Source: JBFELU01 sp041551965 | GTDB lineage: Bacteria > Actinomycetota > Acidimicrobiia > Spongiisociales > UBA11373 | Length of the DNA stretch: 64,000 nt | NCBI GenBank assembly: GCA_041551965.1 | Contig: JBFELU010000003.1 | Location: 1 to 64,000 of the forward strand | Direction of reading: 5' to 3' | In this document: piece after piece, positions 33,510-42,554 of the stretch | Layout: every line of letters starts with the position of its first letter | Numbering within the stretch: the stretch's first letter is position 1 | Notes under the pieces: generated by a model | Databases searched by the model: none | What the model was told of the DNA's origin: nothing | What the model saw: the letters and a program-made list of their open reading frames with translations, nothing else | Position numbers and translations under genes: made by a program

Positions 33510-34751
33510 GTGATCCCACTCAATCGCCAGACCTCCGAGCGCGTGAGCGCCGGGCTCTCCGAGCCGGGGCGCTCCCGGGCCGTGCGCGGCATCGAGGTGT
33601 TCGAGAAGCTGCCGCCGCCCGACCCCACAGAAGAGGACTGGCGGTACGTCGATCTCGACCTGGACCTCGACGATCTCGGTCTGGCCGCCGAACCCGGCGA
33701 GCCCCTGCCTCCACGCGAAGGAGGCGACCTGATCGACGACGTGGCGGGTCGGGCCACCGTGGTCGACGGCCACACGGTCCACAGCGAGGGGCTCGTACCC
33801 CTGCGGGATGCCATCGATCTTCCCGACGCCGGGATACCCGTCGATCTCGATCGGTTTGCGGCCGCAGCCCACGCTTTCGGTCACGACGGCGTCCTGCTGG
33901 AGGTCCCGGCCGGCACCACCCTCCCCAAGCCGTTCCTCGTCGACTTCCAGGCCACCCGGGAGGGGTCGGTCTCGTTTCCCCGGCTCGTGGTGCGGCTCCA
34001 CGACGGCGCCGAGGCCTCCCTGCTCGTCGATCAGCGTTCTCCCGACGGCGTCTCGCTCGCGGTCGTGCCCCACGTCGAGGTGGTGGCCGGTGCCGGCGCC
34101 CGTCTCTCCCTCACCCTCGTCCAGGACTGGGGCGACGCCACGGTGTCGATCGCCCAACAGCGCATGGTCGGCGGCCGCGACGCCGCTCTCGGCCTGGCCG
34201 AGGCCGGTCTCGGCGGCGCCTTCGCCCGCTTCCACCTCACCATCGATCTCGCCGGCCGGGGCGGGGACGCCCGCTTTCTCGGTCTGTATTTCGGCGACCG
34301 TGGCCAAACGCTGGACTATCGGGCCTTCATGAATCACCGCGCTCCCAACACGACCTCCGACATGTTCCTCAAAGGCGCGGTCGGCGATCAGGCCTCTTCG
34401 GTGTTCACCGGTCTGATCCGGATCGAGCCGGAGGGGCAGAAGACCAACGCCCACCAGACCAATCGCAACCTGGTGCTCTCCGAAGGCGCCGAGGCTCACT
34501 CGGTCCCCAACCTGGAGATCCTCGCCAACGACGTCCGATGCGGACACGCTTCGGCGGTGGGTCCTCTCGACGACGAGCAGCGGTACTACCTCATGAGCCG
34601 CGGCCTCGATGGAGCCCGCGCCGATCGGCTTCAGGTGAAAGGATTCTTCGAGGAGGTGCTCCGCCGTTTCCCGCTGCAAGCGGTCGAGCCTCCGCTTCAG
34701 GCGCAGGCGATGGCCAAGTACGCCGGGATCATCGCCCGGAGGAACGGATGA
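33510..34751 (+). CDS. sufD: Fe-S cluster assembly protein SufD
   Basis: A 413-residue SufB-related subunit of the SufBCD scaffold. Diagnostic segments are EEDWRYVDLDL near residue 42, LFVDFQATREG-like PFLVDFQA, the beta-helix core, NHRAPNTTSDMFLKGAV and the C-terminal SVPNLEILANDVRCGHAS followed by LMSRGLDGARADRL. GTG start at 33510. ATGA overlap with the Rieske gene, which itself overlaps sufC, so sufD-Rieske-sufC form one coupled unit. Confidence 0.96.
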   Translation: MIPLNRQTSERVSAGLSEPGRSRAVRGIEVFEKLPPPDPTEEDWRYVDLDLDLDDLGLAAEPGEPLPPREGGDLIDDVAGRATVVDGHTVHSEGLVPLRDAIDLPDAGIPVDLDRFAAAAHAFGHDGVLLEVPAGTTLPKPFLVDFQATREGSVSFPRLVVRLHDGAEASLLVDQRSPDGVSLAVVPHVEVVAGAGARLSLTLVQDWGDATVSIAQQRMVGGRDAALGLAEAGLGGAFARFHLTIDLAGRGGDARFLGLYFGDRGQTLDYRAFMNHRAPNTTSDMFLKGAVGDQASSVFTGLIRIEPEGQKTNAHQTNRNLVLSEGAEAHSVPNLEILANDVRCGHASAVGPLDDEQRYYLMSRGLDGARADRLQVKGFFEEVLRRFPLQAVEPPLQAQAMAKYAGIIARRNG

Positions 34752-35077
34752 GCGAACGCATCCGCATCGGTTCTCTCGCCGAACTCCCCGACGGCCGGGG
34801 CGTCAAGGTCGAGGCGGGGGGACATCGGATAGCCGTGTTCCGTATCGGCGATGCCGTGTACGCCATCGGCGACCGCTGCAGCCACGCCGAAGCCTCCTTG
34901 GCGGAAGGCGAACTGTTCGGCGAGGCGGTCGAGTGCCCGCGCCACGGGAGCGAGTTCGATCTGATCACCGGAGAGCCCGGCTCGTTCCCCGCCACCAAGC
35001 CGGTGCCGGTCTACGACACCGAGGTCAGTGAGGGTGACGTGTTCCTGACCCTCGATCCTCGGGAGGATTCGGAGTGA
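34748..35077 (+). CDS. Rieske [2Fe-2S] ferredoxin of the SUF cluster
   Basis: A 109-residue Rieske protein. Cluster ligands are Cys44 and His46 (CSHAEASL) and Cys63 and His66 (CPRHGSEFD). It resembles the ferredoxin subunits of aromatic-ring dioxygenases, but in several Actinobacteria it stands between sufD and sufC, as here, so a role as electron donor or accessory in Fe-S assembly is more likely. It overlaps both neighbours (ATGA and GTGA). Confidence 0.92.
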   Translation: MSERIRIGSLAELPDGRGVKVEAGGHRIAVFRIGDAVYAIGDRCSHAEASLAEGELFGEAVECPRHGSEFDLITGEPGSFPATKPVPVYDTEVSEGDVFLTLDPREDSE

Positions 35078-35841
35078 CCGCTCTGCAGATTCGCGAACTC
35101 GAAGCGACCTTGGGCCAGCTGACCATCCTCAAGGGGGTCGACCTCGACCTCCCGTTCGGCGAGATCCATGCCTTGATGGGACCCAACGGCTCGGGCAAGT
35201 CGACGCTGTGCCACGTGCTGATGGGCAAGGACGAGTACGCGGCAACGGGTTCGGTCGAGGTGGCCGGCGCCGAGATCCTGGGTCTCCCCACGGACGAACG
35301 GGCCCGGCTGGGGCTGTTCGAGGCCTTCCAGTACCCAGTCGAGATCCCCGGTGTGACGCTGGCCGAGTTCCTGGAGGAGATCGCCGCCGCCCACGATGGG
35401 CGGGGATTCCGGGAGCGGGTCGAGGCGGCTGCGACCGACATGGCCATGAAGCCGTTCCTGGACCGGCCCGTCAACGAGGGCCTGTCCGGGGGTGAGAAAA
35501 AGCGGTCGGAGATGCTGCAACTGGCGGCGGTGGACCCCAAGGTCGCCGTTCTCGACGAGATCGACTCGGGGCTCGACATCGACGCGGTGCGGGATGTGGC
35601 CGAGGCGGTGGAGGCGATGCGCAGTCCCGATCTGGGCGTCCTCCTCATCACTCACTACAGCCGCATCCTCCGTTACATGACGCCCGATCGGGTCCACGTG
35701 ATGATCGACGGAAGGATCGTTCGCTCCGGTGGTCCCGAGCTCGCCGAGGAGCTCGAGGCCAGCGGCTACGACTCGATCGCCGCTGAGGCCGGAATCGTCG
35801 TGGAACCGGAGAGCGGCGACGACTTCCTGGCGGGCCTCTGA
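35074..35841 (+). CDS. sufC: Fe-S assembly ATPase SufC, copy 1
   Basis: A 255-residue ABC-type ATPase that powers SufBCD. Walker A GPNGSGKSTL near residue 35, Q loop FEAFQYPVEIPGV, signature LSGGEKKRSEMLQ, Walker B VAVLDEIDSGLDID, and His in ITHYSRIL. The QYPVEIPGV stretch is SufC-specific. GTG start inside the Rieske stop. A second SufC gene lies at 39695-40453; the two differ in many positions. Confidence 0.95.
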   Translation: MTALQIRELEATLGQLTILKGVDLDLPFGEIHALMGPNGSGKSTLCHVLMGKDEYAATGSVEVAGAEILGLPTDERARLGLFEAFQYPVEIPGVTLAEFLEEIAAAHDGRGFRERVEAAATDMAMKPFLDRPVNEGLSGGEKKRSEMLQLAAVDPKVAVLDEIDSGLDIDAVRDVAEAVEAMRSPDLGVLLITHYSRILRYMTPDRVHVMIDGRIVRSGGPELAEELEASGYDSIAAEAGIVVEPESGDDFLAGL

Positions 35842-35846
35842 CGGCC

Positions 35847-36626
35847 GTGGCCGTTCCCCTCGAAACGCATCGCTGGGGTTCGGGAGAGCCGCGCATCCTG
35901 CTGTTGCACGGGATCACCTCGAACGCCCGCGGCTGGTGGCGCCTCGGGGCCGATCTCGCCACCGACGGCTGGTCGGTGACGGCGGTCGATCTGCGGGGAC
36001 ACGGCGGGAGCCCCGACGGCGAAGACTTCGCCATGCACTCCTTCGCCTGGGACGTCCTCGCGGCGGGAACCGGGTGGGACGCCGTGATCGGGCACTCCCT
36101 GGGCGGCGCCGTGGCGGTGGTGGCCCACGGGATCGATCCCGGCTTCACCGGGGGCCTCGTGCTGCAGGACCCGGCGCTGGCCATGGGCACCACCAACCGC
36201 GCCGAGGTCACGGGCTGGCTGCTCGAGCCGTTCGGTCGGCCGCTCACGGCCGACGAGGTCGCCGCCGCCAACCCGGACTGGCATCCGAGGGATGTCGACA
36301 TCAAGGCCGACGCCTTGGCCGAGAGCGGGCCGGAGGTCGTGCGGCGCACGATCGACGACAACTGGCCCTGGCAGTTCATCGAGGCCACCGCCGGTGTGAC
36401 CGTGCCCACCGTCATCCTCGCCTCCGATCCCGAGGCCGGAGGGATCGTTCCGGTAGCCCTCGGCGAGTGGTTCGCCGCCGCGAACCCGCTCATCGATTTT
36501 CGGGTGCTGACCGGAGCGGGGCACTCGGCCCACCGTGAGGTCGGCCATTACGACGCCTACCTCGCCGAGGTGCGAGGGGCTTTGAGGACGATTCGAGAGA
36601 GGGGGCGACATGCGGAGAGAGCGTGA
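35847..36626 (+). CDS. Alpha/beta hydrolase
   Basis: A 259-residue alpha/beta-hydrolase. Oxyanion strand ILLLHGITSNARGW near residue 15, nucleophile elbow GHSLGG, and late His in TGAGHSAHRE. GTG start six bases after sufC. Its last 17 bases overlap the start of the fumarase gene. Substrate unknown. Nothing links it to Fe-S assembly except position. Confidence 0.82.
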   Translation: MAVPLETHRWGSGEPRILLLHGITSNARGWWRLGADLATDGWSVTAVDLRGHGGSPDGEDFAMHSFAWDVLAAGTGWDAVIGHSLGGAVAVVAHGIDPGFTGGLVLQDPALAMGTTNRAEVTGWLLEPFGRPLTADEVAAANPDWHPRDVDIKADALAESGPEVVRRTIDDNWPWQFIEATAGVTVPTVILASDPEAGGIVPVALGEWFAAANPLIDFRVLTGAGHSAHREVGHYDAYLAEVRGALRTIRERGRHAERA

Positions 36627-38004
36627 CTCGATGGGTGAGGTGCCGGTTCCCGACGATGCCTACTACGGGGCGTCGACGCAGCGGGCCGTCGACAACTTCT
36701 CGGTGACCGCCGACCGAATCGGGCGGCGCTTCATCCGCGCCCTGGGCATGATCAAGGGTGAGGCCGCCCGGTGGAACGGGGAACACGGCCTCGTCGAACC
36801 CGAGGTAGCGGCGGCCATCGCCTCGGCCGCCGATGAGGTGGCCGCCGGGGATCTCGATGAGCAGTTCGTCGTCGGCGGTGGGCCCTTCGTCACCGAGGTC
36901 TTCCAGAGCGGGTCGGGCACTTCGATGAACATGAACGCCAACGAGGTGATCGCCAACCGGGCGACCGAGTCGCTGGGGGGTTCTCGCGGTGATCGTCTGG
37001 TTCATCCCAACGACCACGTCAATGCCGGTCAGTCGTCCAACGACGTGATCCCCACCGCCATCCACGTCGCCGCGGTCGAGGCGATCCGGGAGGATCTCCT
37101 CCCCGCTCTCGAGGGGCTGGGGGCGGCCCTCGCCGCCAGAGCCGCCGACTTCGACGGCGTCCTCAAGTCGGGGCGTACCCACTTGATGGATGCGACCCCT
37201 GTTCGGCTCGGCCAGGAGTTCGGGGGTTATGCGGCCCAGGTCCGCAAGGGTGCCGGCCGCGTCGAGGCAGTCGTGCCCGAGCTCGAGGAACTGGCGCTGG
37301 GAGGCACGGCCGTGGGAACCGGGATCAACGCTCCCGAGGGATTCGCCGCAGCGGTGATCGCGGCGCTGGCATCCCGAACCGGGTACGCCTTCCGCGAAGC
37401 CGACGATCACTTCGAGGCGCAAGGGGCCAAGGACGCCGCAGTGAGCGCCTCCGGGGCTCTCAAGACGGTGGCGGTCTCGTTGTTCAAGATCGGCAACGAT
37501 CTGCGCTGGCTCGCCTCGGGCCCGGCCACAGGGATCGCCGAGATTCGCCTGCCGGCGTTGCAGCCGGGATCGTCGATCATGCCGGGGAAGGTCAATCCGG
37601 TGATCCCCGAGGCCGTCATGCAGGCGGCGGCCCAGGTGGTGGGCAACGACGCCGCCGTGACGTGGGGCGGCGCCAACGGCAACTTCGAGCTCAATGTGAT
37701 GATGCCCCTCATCGCTCGCAACCTCCTCGAGTCGATCGGATTGCTGGCGGTCTCGGCCGCCCTGCTGGAGACGTGCGTCGCCGGTATCGAGGCCGACGCC
37801 GATCGGGCCGGCGACCTGCTGAGCCGCAATGTGATCATCGTGACGGCGCTGGCGCCGAGAATCGGCTACGACCGGGCCGCCGCCGTCGCCAAGAAGGCTT
37901 CCACCGAAGGCAAGACGGTTCGCGAGGTCGCCCTCGAGATGGGTGTGCTGCCGCCCGACGAACTCGACGCGGCACTCGATCTCTTCCCCATGACGGGGGA
38001 GTAG
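36610..38004 (+). CDS. fumC: Class II fumarate hydratase FumC
   Basis: A 464-residue TCA-cycle enzyme converting fumarate to L-malate in the cytosol, oxygen-stable and without Fe-S. Signature GSSIMPGKVNPVIPEAV carries the superfamily fingerprint. Other blocks are SGSGTSMNMNANEVIANRA, NAGQSSNDVIPTAIHVAA and GRTHLMDATPVRLGQEF. ATG at 36610 with GAGAGGG upstream. It converges on sufU with only 13 bases between. Confidence 0.95.
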   Translation: MRRERDSMGEVPVPDDAYYGASTQRAVDNFSVTADRIGRRFIRALGMIKGEAARWNGEHGLVEPEVAAAIASAADEVAAGDLDEQFVVGGGPFVTEVFQSGSGTSMNMNANEVIANRATESLGGSRGDRLVHPNDHVNAGQSSNDVIPTAIHVAAVEAIREDLLPALEGLGAALAARAADFDGVLKSGRTHLMDATPVRLGQEFGGYAAQVRKGAGRVEAVVPELEELALGGTAVGTGINAPEGFAAAVIAALASRTGYAFREADDHFEAQGAKDAAVSASGALKTVAVSLFKIGNDLRWLASGPATGIAEIRLPALQPGSSIMPGKVNPVIPEAVMQAAAQVVGNDAAVTWGGANGNFELNVMMPLIARNLLESIGLLAVSAALLETCVAGIEADADRAGDLLSRNVIIVTALAPRIGYDRAAAVAKKASTEGKTVREVALEMGVLPPDELDAALDLFPMTGE

Positions 38005-38017
38005 CGGGCCCTTCCGT

Positions 38018-38476
38018 TCAGGAGGCCTCGCCGTTGCGTTCGGCGATCGCCTCAGTCAGGGTGACCCAGGGGAGGTCGGCGCATTTGATACGCACCGGGA
38101 ACCGGCGGACCCCCTGCAGCGCCTCCAGATCGCCGAGGATCTCCCCGGGACGGGAGCCGTCGAGACCGGGATCTCCCTCCTCGATGTCCATCATCACCTT
38201 GAAGCGATGGGTGAGTTCGGCGACCTCGTCGAGCTTCTTGCCGACGATCGCCTCGGCCATCATCGATGCCGAGGCCTGGCTGATGGAGCACCCCTGGCCG
38301 GTGACGGCGACGTCGGCGACCCGGTCCCCGTCGAAGGAGAGGTCGACGGAGATCTCGTCGCCGCACAGGGGATTGTGGCCGTCGGCGTGGGCGTCGGCTT
38401 GATCCAGCCTGCCCCGACGGCGCGGGTTCCGGTAGTGATCCAGGATCACCTCTCGGTAGAGCTCGTCAAGCGACAC
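38018..38476 (-). CDS. sufU: SufU-type Fe-S assembly / sulfur transfer protein
   Basis: A 152-residue SufU. Zinc/cluster ligands Cys38, Asp40 (NPLCGDE), Cys63 (GCSISQAS) and Cys132 (IKCADLP) are all present, as is the insertion (about 99-118) that distinguishes SufU from IscU. SufU accepts the persulfide from SufS. The GTG start lies inside the end of sufS (11-base overlap), so the two are coupled. Confidence 0.95.
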   Translation of the reverse strand: MSLDELYREVILDHYRNPRRRGRLDQADAHADGHNPLCGDEISVDLSFDGDRVADVAVTGQGCSISQASASMMAEAIVGKKLDEVAELTHRFKVMMDIEEGDPGLDGSRPGEILGDLEALQGVRRFPVRIKCADLPWVTLTEAIAERNGEAS

Positions 38477-39695
38477 CGAACAACCTCCGAGCCTCGCCGA
38501 GGGCCGTCACCAGGCGATCGACGTCGTCGCCGGTGTTGTACACGTAGAAGGAGGCCCGCGTCGTGGCGGGGATCTCCAGGATCCGGTGCAACGGTCGGGC
38601 GCAGTGGTGGCCGGCCCGCACTGCCACGCCCTGCTCGTCGAGGATCGTGGCCACGTCGTGGGGATGGATGTCGGCGAGATTGAACGAGATCACCCCACCG
38701 CGCAGTTCGGGGTCGGTCGGACCGTAGATGGTGAGGTTCGGCACCTCGCCCAGCTGCTCGATGGCGTAGCGGCTGATCTCGATCTCGTGCTTACGGACGG
38801 CGTCCATGCCGACCCCGGAGAGATAGTCGACGGCGGCCCCGAACCCGACGGCCTCGGCAATCGGCGGCGTCCCGGCCTCGAAGCGCTGGGGAATACCGGC
38901 CCAGGTGGCATCGTGGAGCCGCACGTCGTGGATCATGGCCCCACCCCCCTCGGTCGGCTCCAGTTCCTCGAGGCGCTCCATTCGGCCCCACAGGCCGCCG
39001 ATCCCGGTGGGACCCAACATCTTGTGGGCCGAGAAGGCCATGAAGTCGATCCCCATCCCCGTCACGTCCACCGGGAGGTGCGGAACCATCTGGGCTCCAT
39101 CGACGACGGTGATGGCATCGATCGAGCGGGCCGCCTCCACCAGCTCGGCGACCGGACCGATCGTGCCGAGCACGTTCGACATACCGGAGAAGGCGACGAT
39201 CTTGACGCGATCGTCGATGACCGCGGCAGCATCGTCGGTGTCGACGAGGTACTCGTCGGTGATGGGCAGATAGACGAGCTCGGCACCGGTCAGCCGGGTG
39301 ATCATCTGCCACGGCACCACATTGGCGTGGTGCTCCATCGTGGTGAGCAGGATCCGGTCGCCCTCGGTGAGCCGGTGGAGTCCCCACCCGTAGGCCAGGA
39401 AGTTGATCGAGGTCGTCGCGCCCCGGGTGAAGACGAGCTCCTCGGGGGATGCCGCCCCGATGAAGGCGGCGACCCGCGCTCGGGCTCCCTCGTAGAGATC
39501 GGTGGCCTCCTGGGCGAGGGTGTAGGCACCGCGATGCACGCTGGCATTGGATCGCCGGTAGTAGTCGTCCATGGCCTCGATCACGGACACCGGCTTCTGG
39601 GTGGTCGCCGCCGAGTCCAGATAGACCAGGGGTCGGCCGTTCATCTCGCGTTCGAGGATGGGGAAATCGCTGCGGAGATGGGTCAGCCCGGCCAT
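38466..39695 (-). CDS. sufS: Cysteine desulfurase SufS
   Basis: A 409-residue PLP enzyme that takes sulfur from cysteine. PLP Lys in FSAHKMLGPTGIGG (about 225); catalytic Cys in VRAGHHCARPLH near residue 360; N-terminal DFPILEREMNGRPLVYLDSAAT is typical of group II desulfurases. ATG at 39695 overlaps the stop of the second sufC by one base. It is part of the minus-strand unit sufC2-sufS-sufU. Confidence 0.96.
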   Translation of the reverse strand: MAGLTHLRSDFPILEREMNGRPLVYLDSAATTQKPVSVIEAMDDYYRRSNASVHRGAYTLAQEATDLYEGARARVAAFIGAASPEELVFTRGATTSINFLAYGWGLHRLTEGDRILLTTMEHHANVVPWQMITRLTGAELVYLPITDEYLVDTDDAAAVIDDRVKIVAFSGMSNVLGTIGPVAELVEAARSIDAITVVDGAQMVPHLPVDVTGMGIDFMAFSAHKMLGPTGIGGLWGRMERLEELEPTEGGGAMIHDVRLHDATWAGIPQRFEAGTPPIAEAVGFGAAVDYLSGVGMDAVRKHEIEISRYAIEQLGEVPNLTIYGPTDPELRGGVISFNLADIHPHDVATILDEQGVAVRAGHHCARPLHRILEIPATTRASFYVYNTGDDVDRLVTALGEARRLFGVA

Positions 39696-40453
39696 CAGAC
39701 GACGGCGCGGAAGGCGTCGTAACCCTCGTGTTCGATGCGGCGGGCCAGGTCTCCGCCCCCGCTCTCCACCACGCGGCCGTCGACGAACACGTGCACCCTG
39801 TCGGGGGTGATGTACTCGAGCATGCGCTGGTAGTGGGTGATGATCAGGAAACCCCGCTCGGGGCTCGCCACCCGCGTCACGCCGTCGGCGACCATCTTGA
39901 GCGCGTCGATGTCGAGGCCCGAATCGGTCTCGTCCATGACCGCCAGCGCGGGCTCCAACACGGCCATCTGGAGTACCTCGTTGCGCTTCCGCTCGCCACC
40001 GGAGAATCCCTCGTTGAGGTAACGGTCGGCGAAGGAAGCGTCCATGCCCAGTTCGCGCATGGTGTCCATGACCTTCAGACGGAGCTCCAGCACCGTGTAA
40101 TCCACGCCCGTGCGATTGGAGAGCGCGCTGCGCAGGAAGTTGACCACCGAGACGCCGGGGATCTCCTCGGGGTACTGGAAGGCGAGGAACATGCCGGCCT
40201 TGCCCCGCTGGTCGGGGGACCACTCCGTCACGTCCTCCCCGAGGAAGAGGATCTTCCCCCCGGTGATCTCATAGGCGGGGTGGCCGAACAGGACGTTGGC
40301 GAGGGTCGACTTCCCGGACCCGTTGGGCCCCATGAGGGCGTGGATCTCCCCGCGTTCGACGGTGAGGGAGACTCCCTTGAGGATCTCGGTCCCCTCGACG
40401 GAGGCGCGCAGATCGTCGATGACCAGCAGACTGTTCGGCATGGACCGCAGCAT
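39695..40453 (-). CDS. sufC: Fe-S assembly ATPase SufC, copy 2
   Basis: A 252-residue ABC-type ATPase. Walker A GPNGSGKSTL, Q loop FLAFQYPEEIPGVS, signature FSGGERKRNEVLQ, Walker B LAVMDETDSGLDID, His in ITHYQRMLEYI. It is clearly SufC but distinct from copy 1, for example in the region 75-125. Start may be ATG 40453 or ATG 40441. It leads sufS and sufU, so each half of the split SUF system has its own ATPase. Confidence 0.94.
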   Translation of the reverse strand: MLRSMPNSLLVIDDLRASVEGTEILKGVSLTVERGEIHALMGPNGSGKSTLANVLFGHPAYEITGGKILFLGEDVTEWSPDQRGKAGMFLAFQYPEEIPGVSVVNFLRSALSNRTGVDYTVLELRLKVMDTMRELGMDASFADRYLNEGFSGGERKRNEVLQMAVLEPALAVMDETDSGLDIDALKMVADGVTRVASPERGFLIITHYQRMLEYITPDRVHVFVDGRVVESGGGDLARRIEHEGYDAFRAVV

Positions 40454-40486
40454 ATCGACGCTGCGGAGACTACGAAAAGACGATCC

Positions 40487-41488
40487 TCAGTCGGTGAGCC
40501 GCATGCTCTGACGGATGTTCATGTCCGCCGTCATCCGCATGTCGCCCGAAGGGAGGTCCGGCATATTGCGGATCTCCACCGTCATGGCCATGGGGGCCGA
40601 CATGTCGAGCTGCACGACGACGCCGTCGGCCGCGTCGAACCATGAGGTCATCGACACCACGGTGTCGTCGATGCCGTACCGCATCTCGACCCCCATGGCC
40701 TCGAGCATCTCCATCGCCATCTCCATCTGCTCGCGTTCCGCCGGCCCGAGATCGCCGGCGGCGGCCATCGAGAGGCGGGACAGATCGGCGAAGTCGAACT
40801 CCATGGCCTCCGTCATCACCTTGCTCTCTACCTTGAAGACTGACCGGCCGGCCACGATCTCCCGGGCGACGATCTCGTGCTCGCCGCGCTGGCGGAGCTC
40901 GAGGCCCATCAACTCTCGGACGGTCTCGGTCTCCCAGGAGCTTCCAACGGTCACGGGGTGATCGGGGAATTCCGGTCCCATGTGTTGGGGAGTCGCCAGG
41001 CCTCCGAGACCCCCCAGACCCTGGAGGTCTCCGAACAGGTCGAGCGGCACGCTCTGGCCGCCGACGGTGAGCTGGGTGGGACGCCCGCTGGCGTCGACCA
41101 CGATCGTCGCTTCGATGACCCCGAGCTCGGTCAGCTCGTCGATGGGTATCGACGTCGTCTGACCCATCTGCGTCATGGTCGCCGACCCGTTGAGGAAGGT
41201 CGTGCTCACCGTGATCGCCACCGTGTCGGGTTGGGGGCCCTCGGCGAATCCGTACTCGACCCGGGAGGAGAGATCCATCTCCATCTCAGTGTCGAAGGCT
41301 CCGGCGACGGATGCGTCGCCGTCGGCGGCGACGTCCATCGACATCACGTGCCGGGCCTCGTAGACGAGGTAGTCGCCCGGCTGATAGCCGTAGCGGAGCA
41401 GCTCGCCGTCGCCGAGCGGCTCCGATGCCGGTTCGGCGCATCCGCCGGCGGCGAGGGCCACGGCGAGGAGCAGGGCGCGAGCCTTCAT
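40487..41488 (-). CDS. Secreted lipoprotein of unknown function
   Basis: A 333-residue predicted lipoprotein. The signal peptide MKARALLLAVALAAGGC ends in a lipobox (AAGGC), so Cys17 should be lipidated and the protein held on the outer face of the membrane. The mature part is acidic, Met-rich and beta-rich, with repeated DMS/EMEM-type stretches and a VDASGRPTQLTVGG segment resembling uncharacterised DUF6263-like proteins. No catalytic motif seen. It starts 40 bases behind the F420 oxidoreductase and ends 33 bases before the second sufC. Confidence 0.78.
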   Translation of the reverse strand: MKARALLLAVALAAGGCAEPASEPLGDGELLRYGYQPGDYLVYEARHVMSMDVAADGDASVAGAFDTEMEMDLSSRVEYGFAEGPQPDTVAITVSTTFLNGSATMTQMGQTTSIPIDELTELGVIEATIVVDASGRPTQLTVGGQSVPLDLFGDLQGLGGLGGLATPQHMGPEFPDHPVTVGSSWETETVRELMGLELRQRGEHEIVAREIVAGRSVFKVESKVMTEAMEFDFADLSRLSMAAAGDLGPAEREQMEMAMEMLEAMGVEMRYGIDDTVVSMTSWFDAADGVVVQLDMSAPMAMTVEIRNMPDLPSGDMRMTADMNIRQSMRLTD

Positions 41489-41528
41489 GGTCCCTTCATC
41501 GGCGGGCCGGTATCGGGAATTGAGCGGC

Positions 41529-42464
41529 TCACCCGCGCAGGTGCTCGAAGAGATCCTCGATGAGGTCGGCATCGAAGGGGCCGAAATGCTGAAGATAGAA
41601 GCGCTGGACTCCGGCCTCGGCCAGGACGGCGAGCGCTTCCCGGGCCTGCGGCCCCGGGCCCACCGGCAAACCCCTGGCACCGAGTCGCTCCTCGATGTCG
41701 TCGGCGGTCCGGCCCAGCGGGTCTTCGGCGGCGATCCGTTCCAGATTGCGGCGATAGCCGGCCTCGTCGGCGCCGGTGACGGCCCCACCCATCACGCTCA
41801 CCCGGATGGCATCGGGATCGCGGCCGGCTTGCTCGGCGGCGACCCGCATCGTGGCGATCCGGGCGGCGATTCCGTCGGCGGTGTCGGCGAAGACGTTGAA
41901 TTCGTCCCCATACGTACCGGCGAGACGTGGGGTCCGTTTCGCCCCCGACCCACCGATGATGATCGGCATGGTCCCATCCGGCTTGGGTCTCACGGCGGCC
42001 GGACCGAGCCGGTAGTAGCGGCCTTCGAAGGATTCGTCACCGGGCCCGAACGCAGCGCGGAGATATGCGAGCGCCTCCTCGAAGCGATCGAATCGCTCGG
42101 CCCAGTCCCAGAACGGCAACCCGAACTGGGTGTGCTCCTCCTCCATCCAACCGGTGCCCACGCCGAGGAGGAGACGTCCCCCGGACATCTCGTCGATGGT
42201 GGCGGCCGTCTTGGCGATGACCCCGGGATGGCGGAACGTGATCGGAGAAACCAACACGCAGAGCCCGATCCGCTCGGTTTCCCGTGCCAGGCCGGCCAAG
42301 GTGGCGAAGGCATCGGTGACGTGGGGTTCGGCGAAGCGCGGAAACAGGTAGTGATCCGATCGGGCGAACACCGCCAGGCCTATCTCTTCGGCTTTCCTGG
42401 CGGTTCCCAGCAATTCGTCATAGGTGAACCCCAGATGGGGTTCGGTCATCAGGCCGAAGTCCAT
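41529..42464 (-). CDS. Luciferase-like F420-dependent oxidoreductase
   Basis: A 311-residue TIM-barrel protein of the bacterial luciferase superfamily. It has RSDHYL early, PITFRHPGVIAKTAATIDEMSGGR and LLLGVGTGWMEEEH, a block characteristic of the F420-binding actinobacterial branch, and MPIIIGGSGAKRTPRLAG. Cofactor F420 is inferred from family, not shown. Substrate unknown. It heads a minus-strand run and is divergent from the acyl-CoA dehydrogenase. Confidence 0.87.
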   Translation of the reverse strand: MDFGLMTEPHLGFTYDELLGTARKAEEIGLAVFARSDHYLFPRFAEPHVTDAFATLAGLARETERIGLCVLVSPITFRHPGVIAKTAATIDEMSGGRLLLGVGTGWMEEEHTQFGLPFWDWAERFDRFEEALAYLRAAFGPGDESFEGRYYRLGPAAVRPKPDGTMPIIIGGSGAKRTPRLAGTYGDEFNVFADTADGIAARIATMRVAAEQAGRDPDAIRVSVMGGAVTGADEAGYRRNLERIAAEDPLGRTADDIEERLGARGLPVGPGPQAREALAVLAEAGVQRFYLQHFGPFDADLIEDLFEHLRG

Positions 42465-42554
42465 GCTGATCCTCTCGGGAGCTCGGCATCACTCAAGCAG
42501 GGGCGGGCGCTGCCGGTGAATCGCTACGATTCCGCCGTCGAGAGTGGGAGCCCC

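Noticed and set aside
34748..35077. Rieske protein considered as an aromatic-ring dioxygenase ferredoxin
   Set aside because: No oxygenase subunits or reductase nearby; the position between sufD and sufC is a known actinobacterial arrangement.
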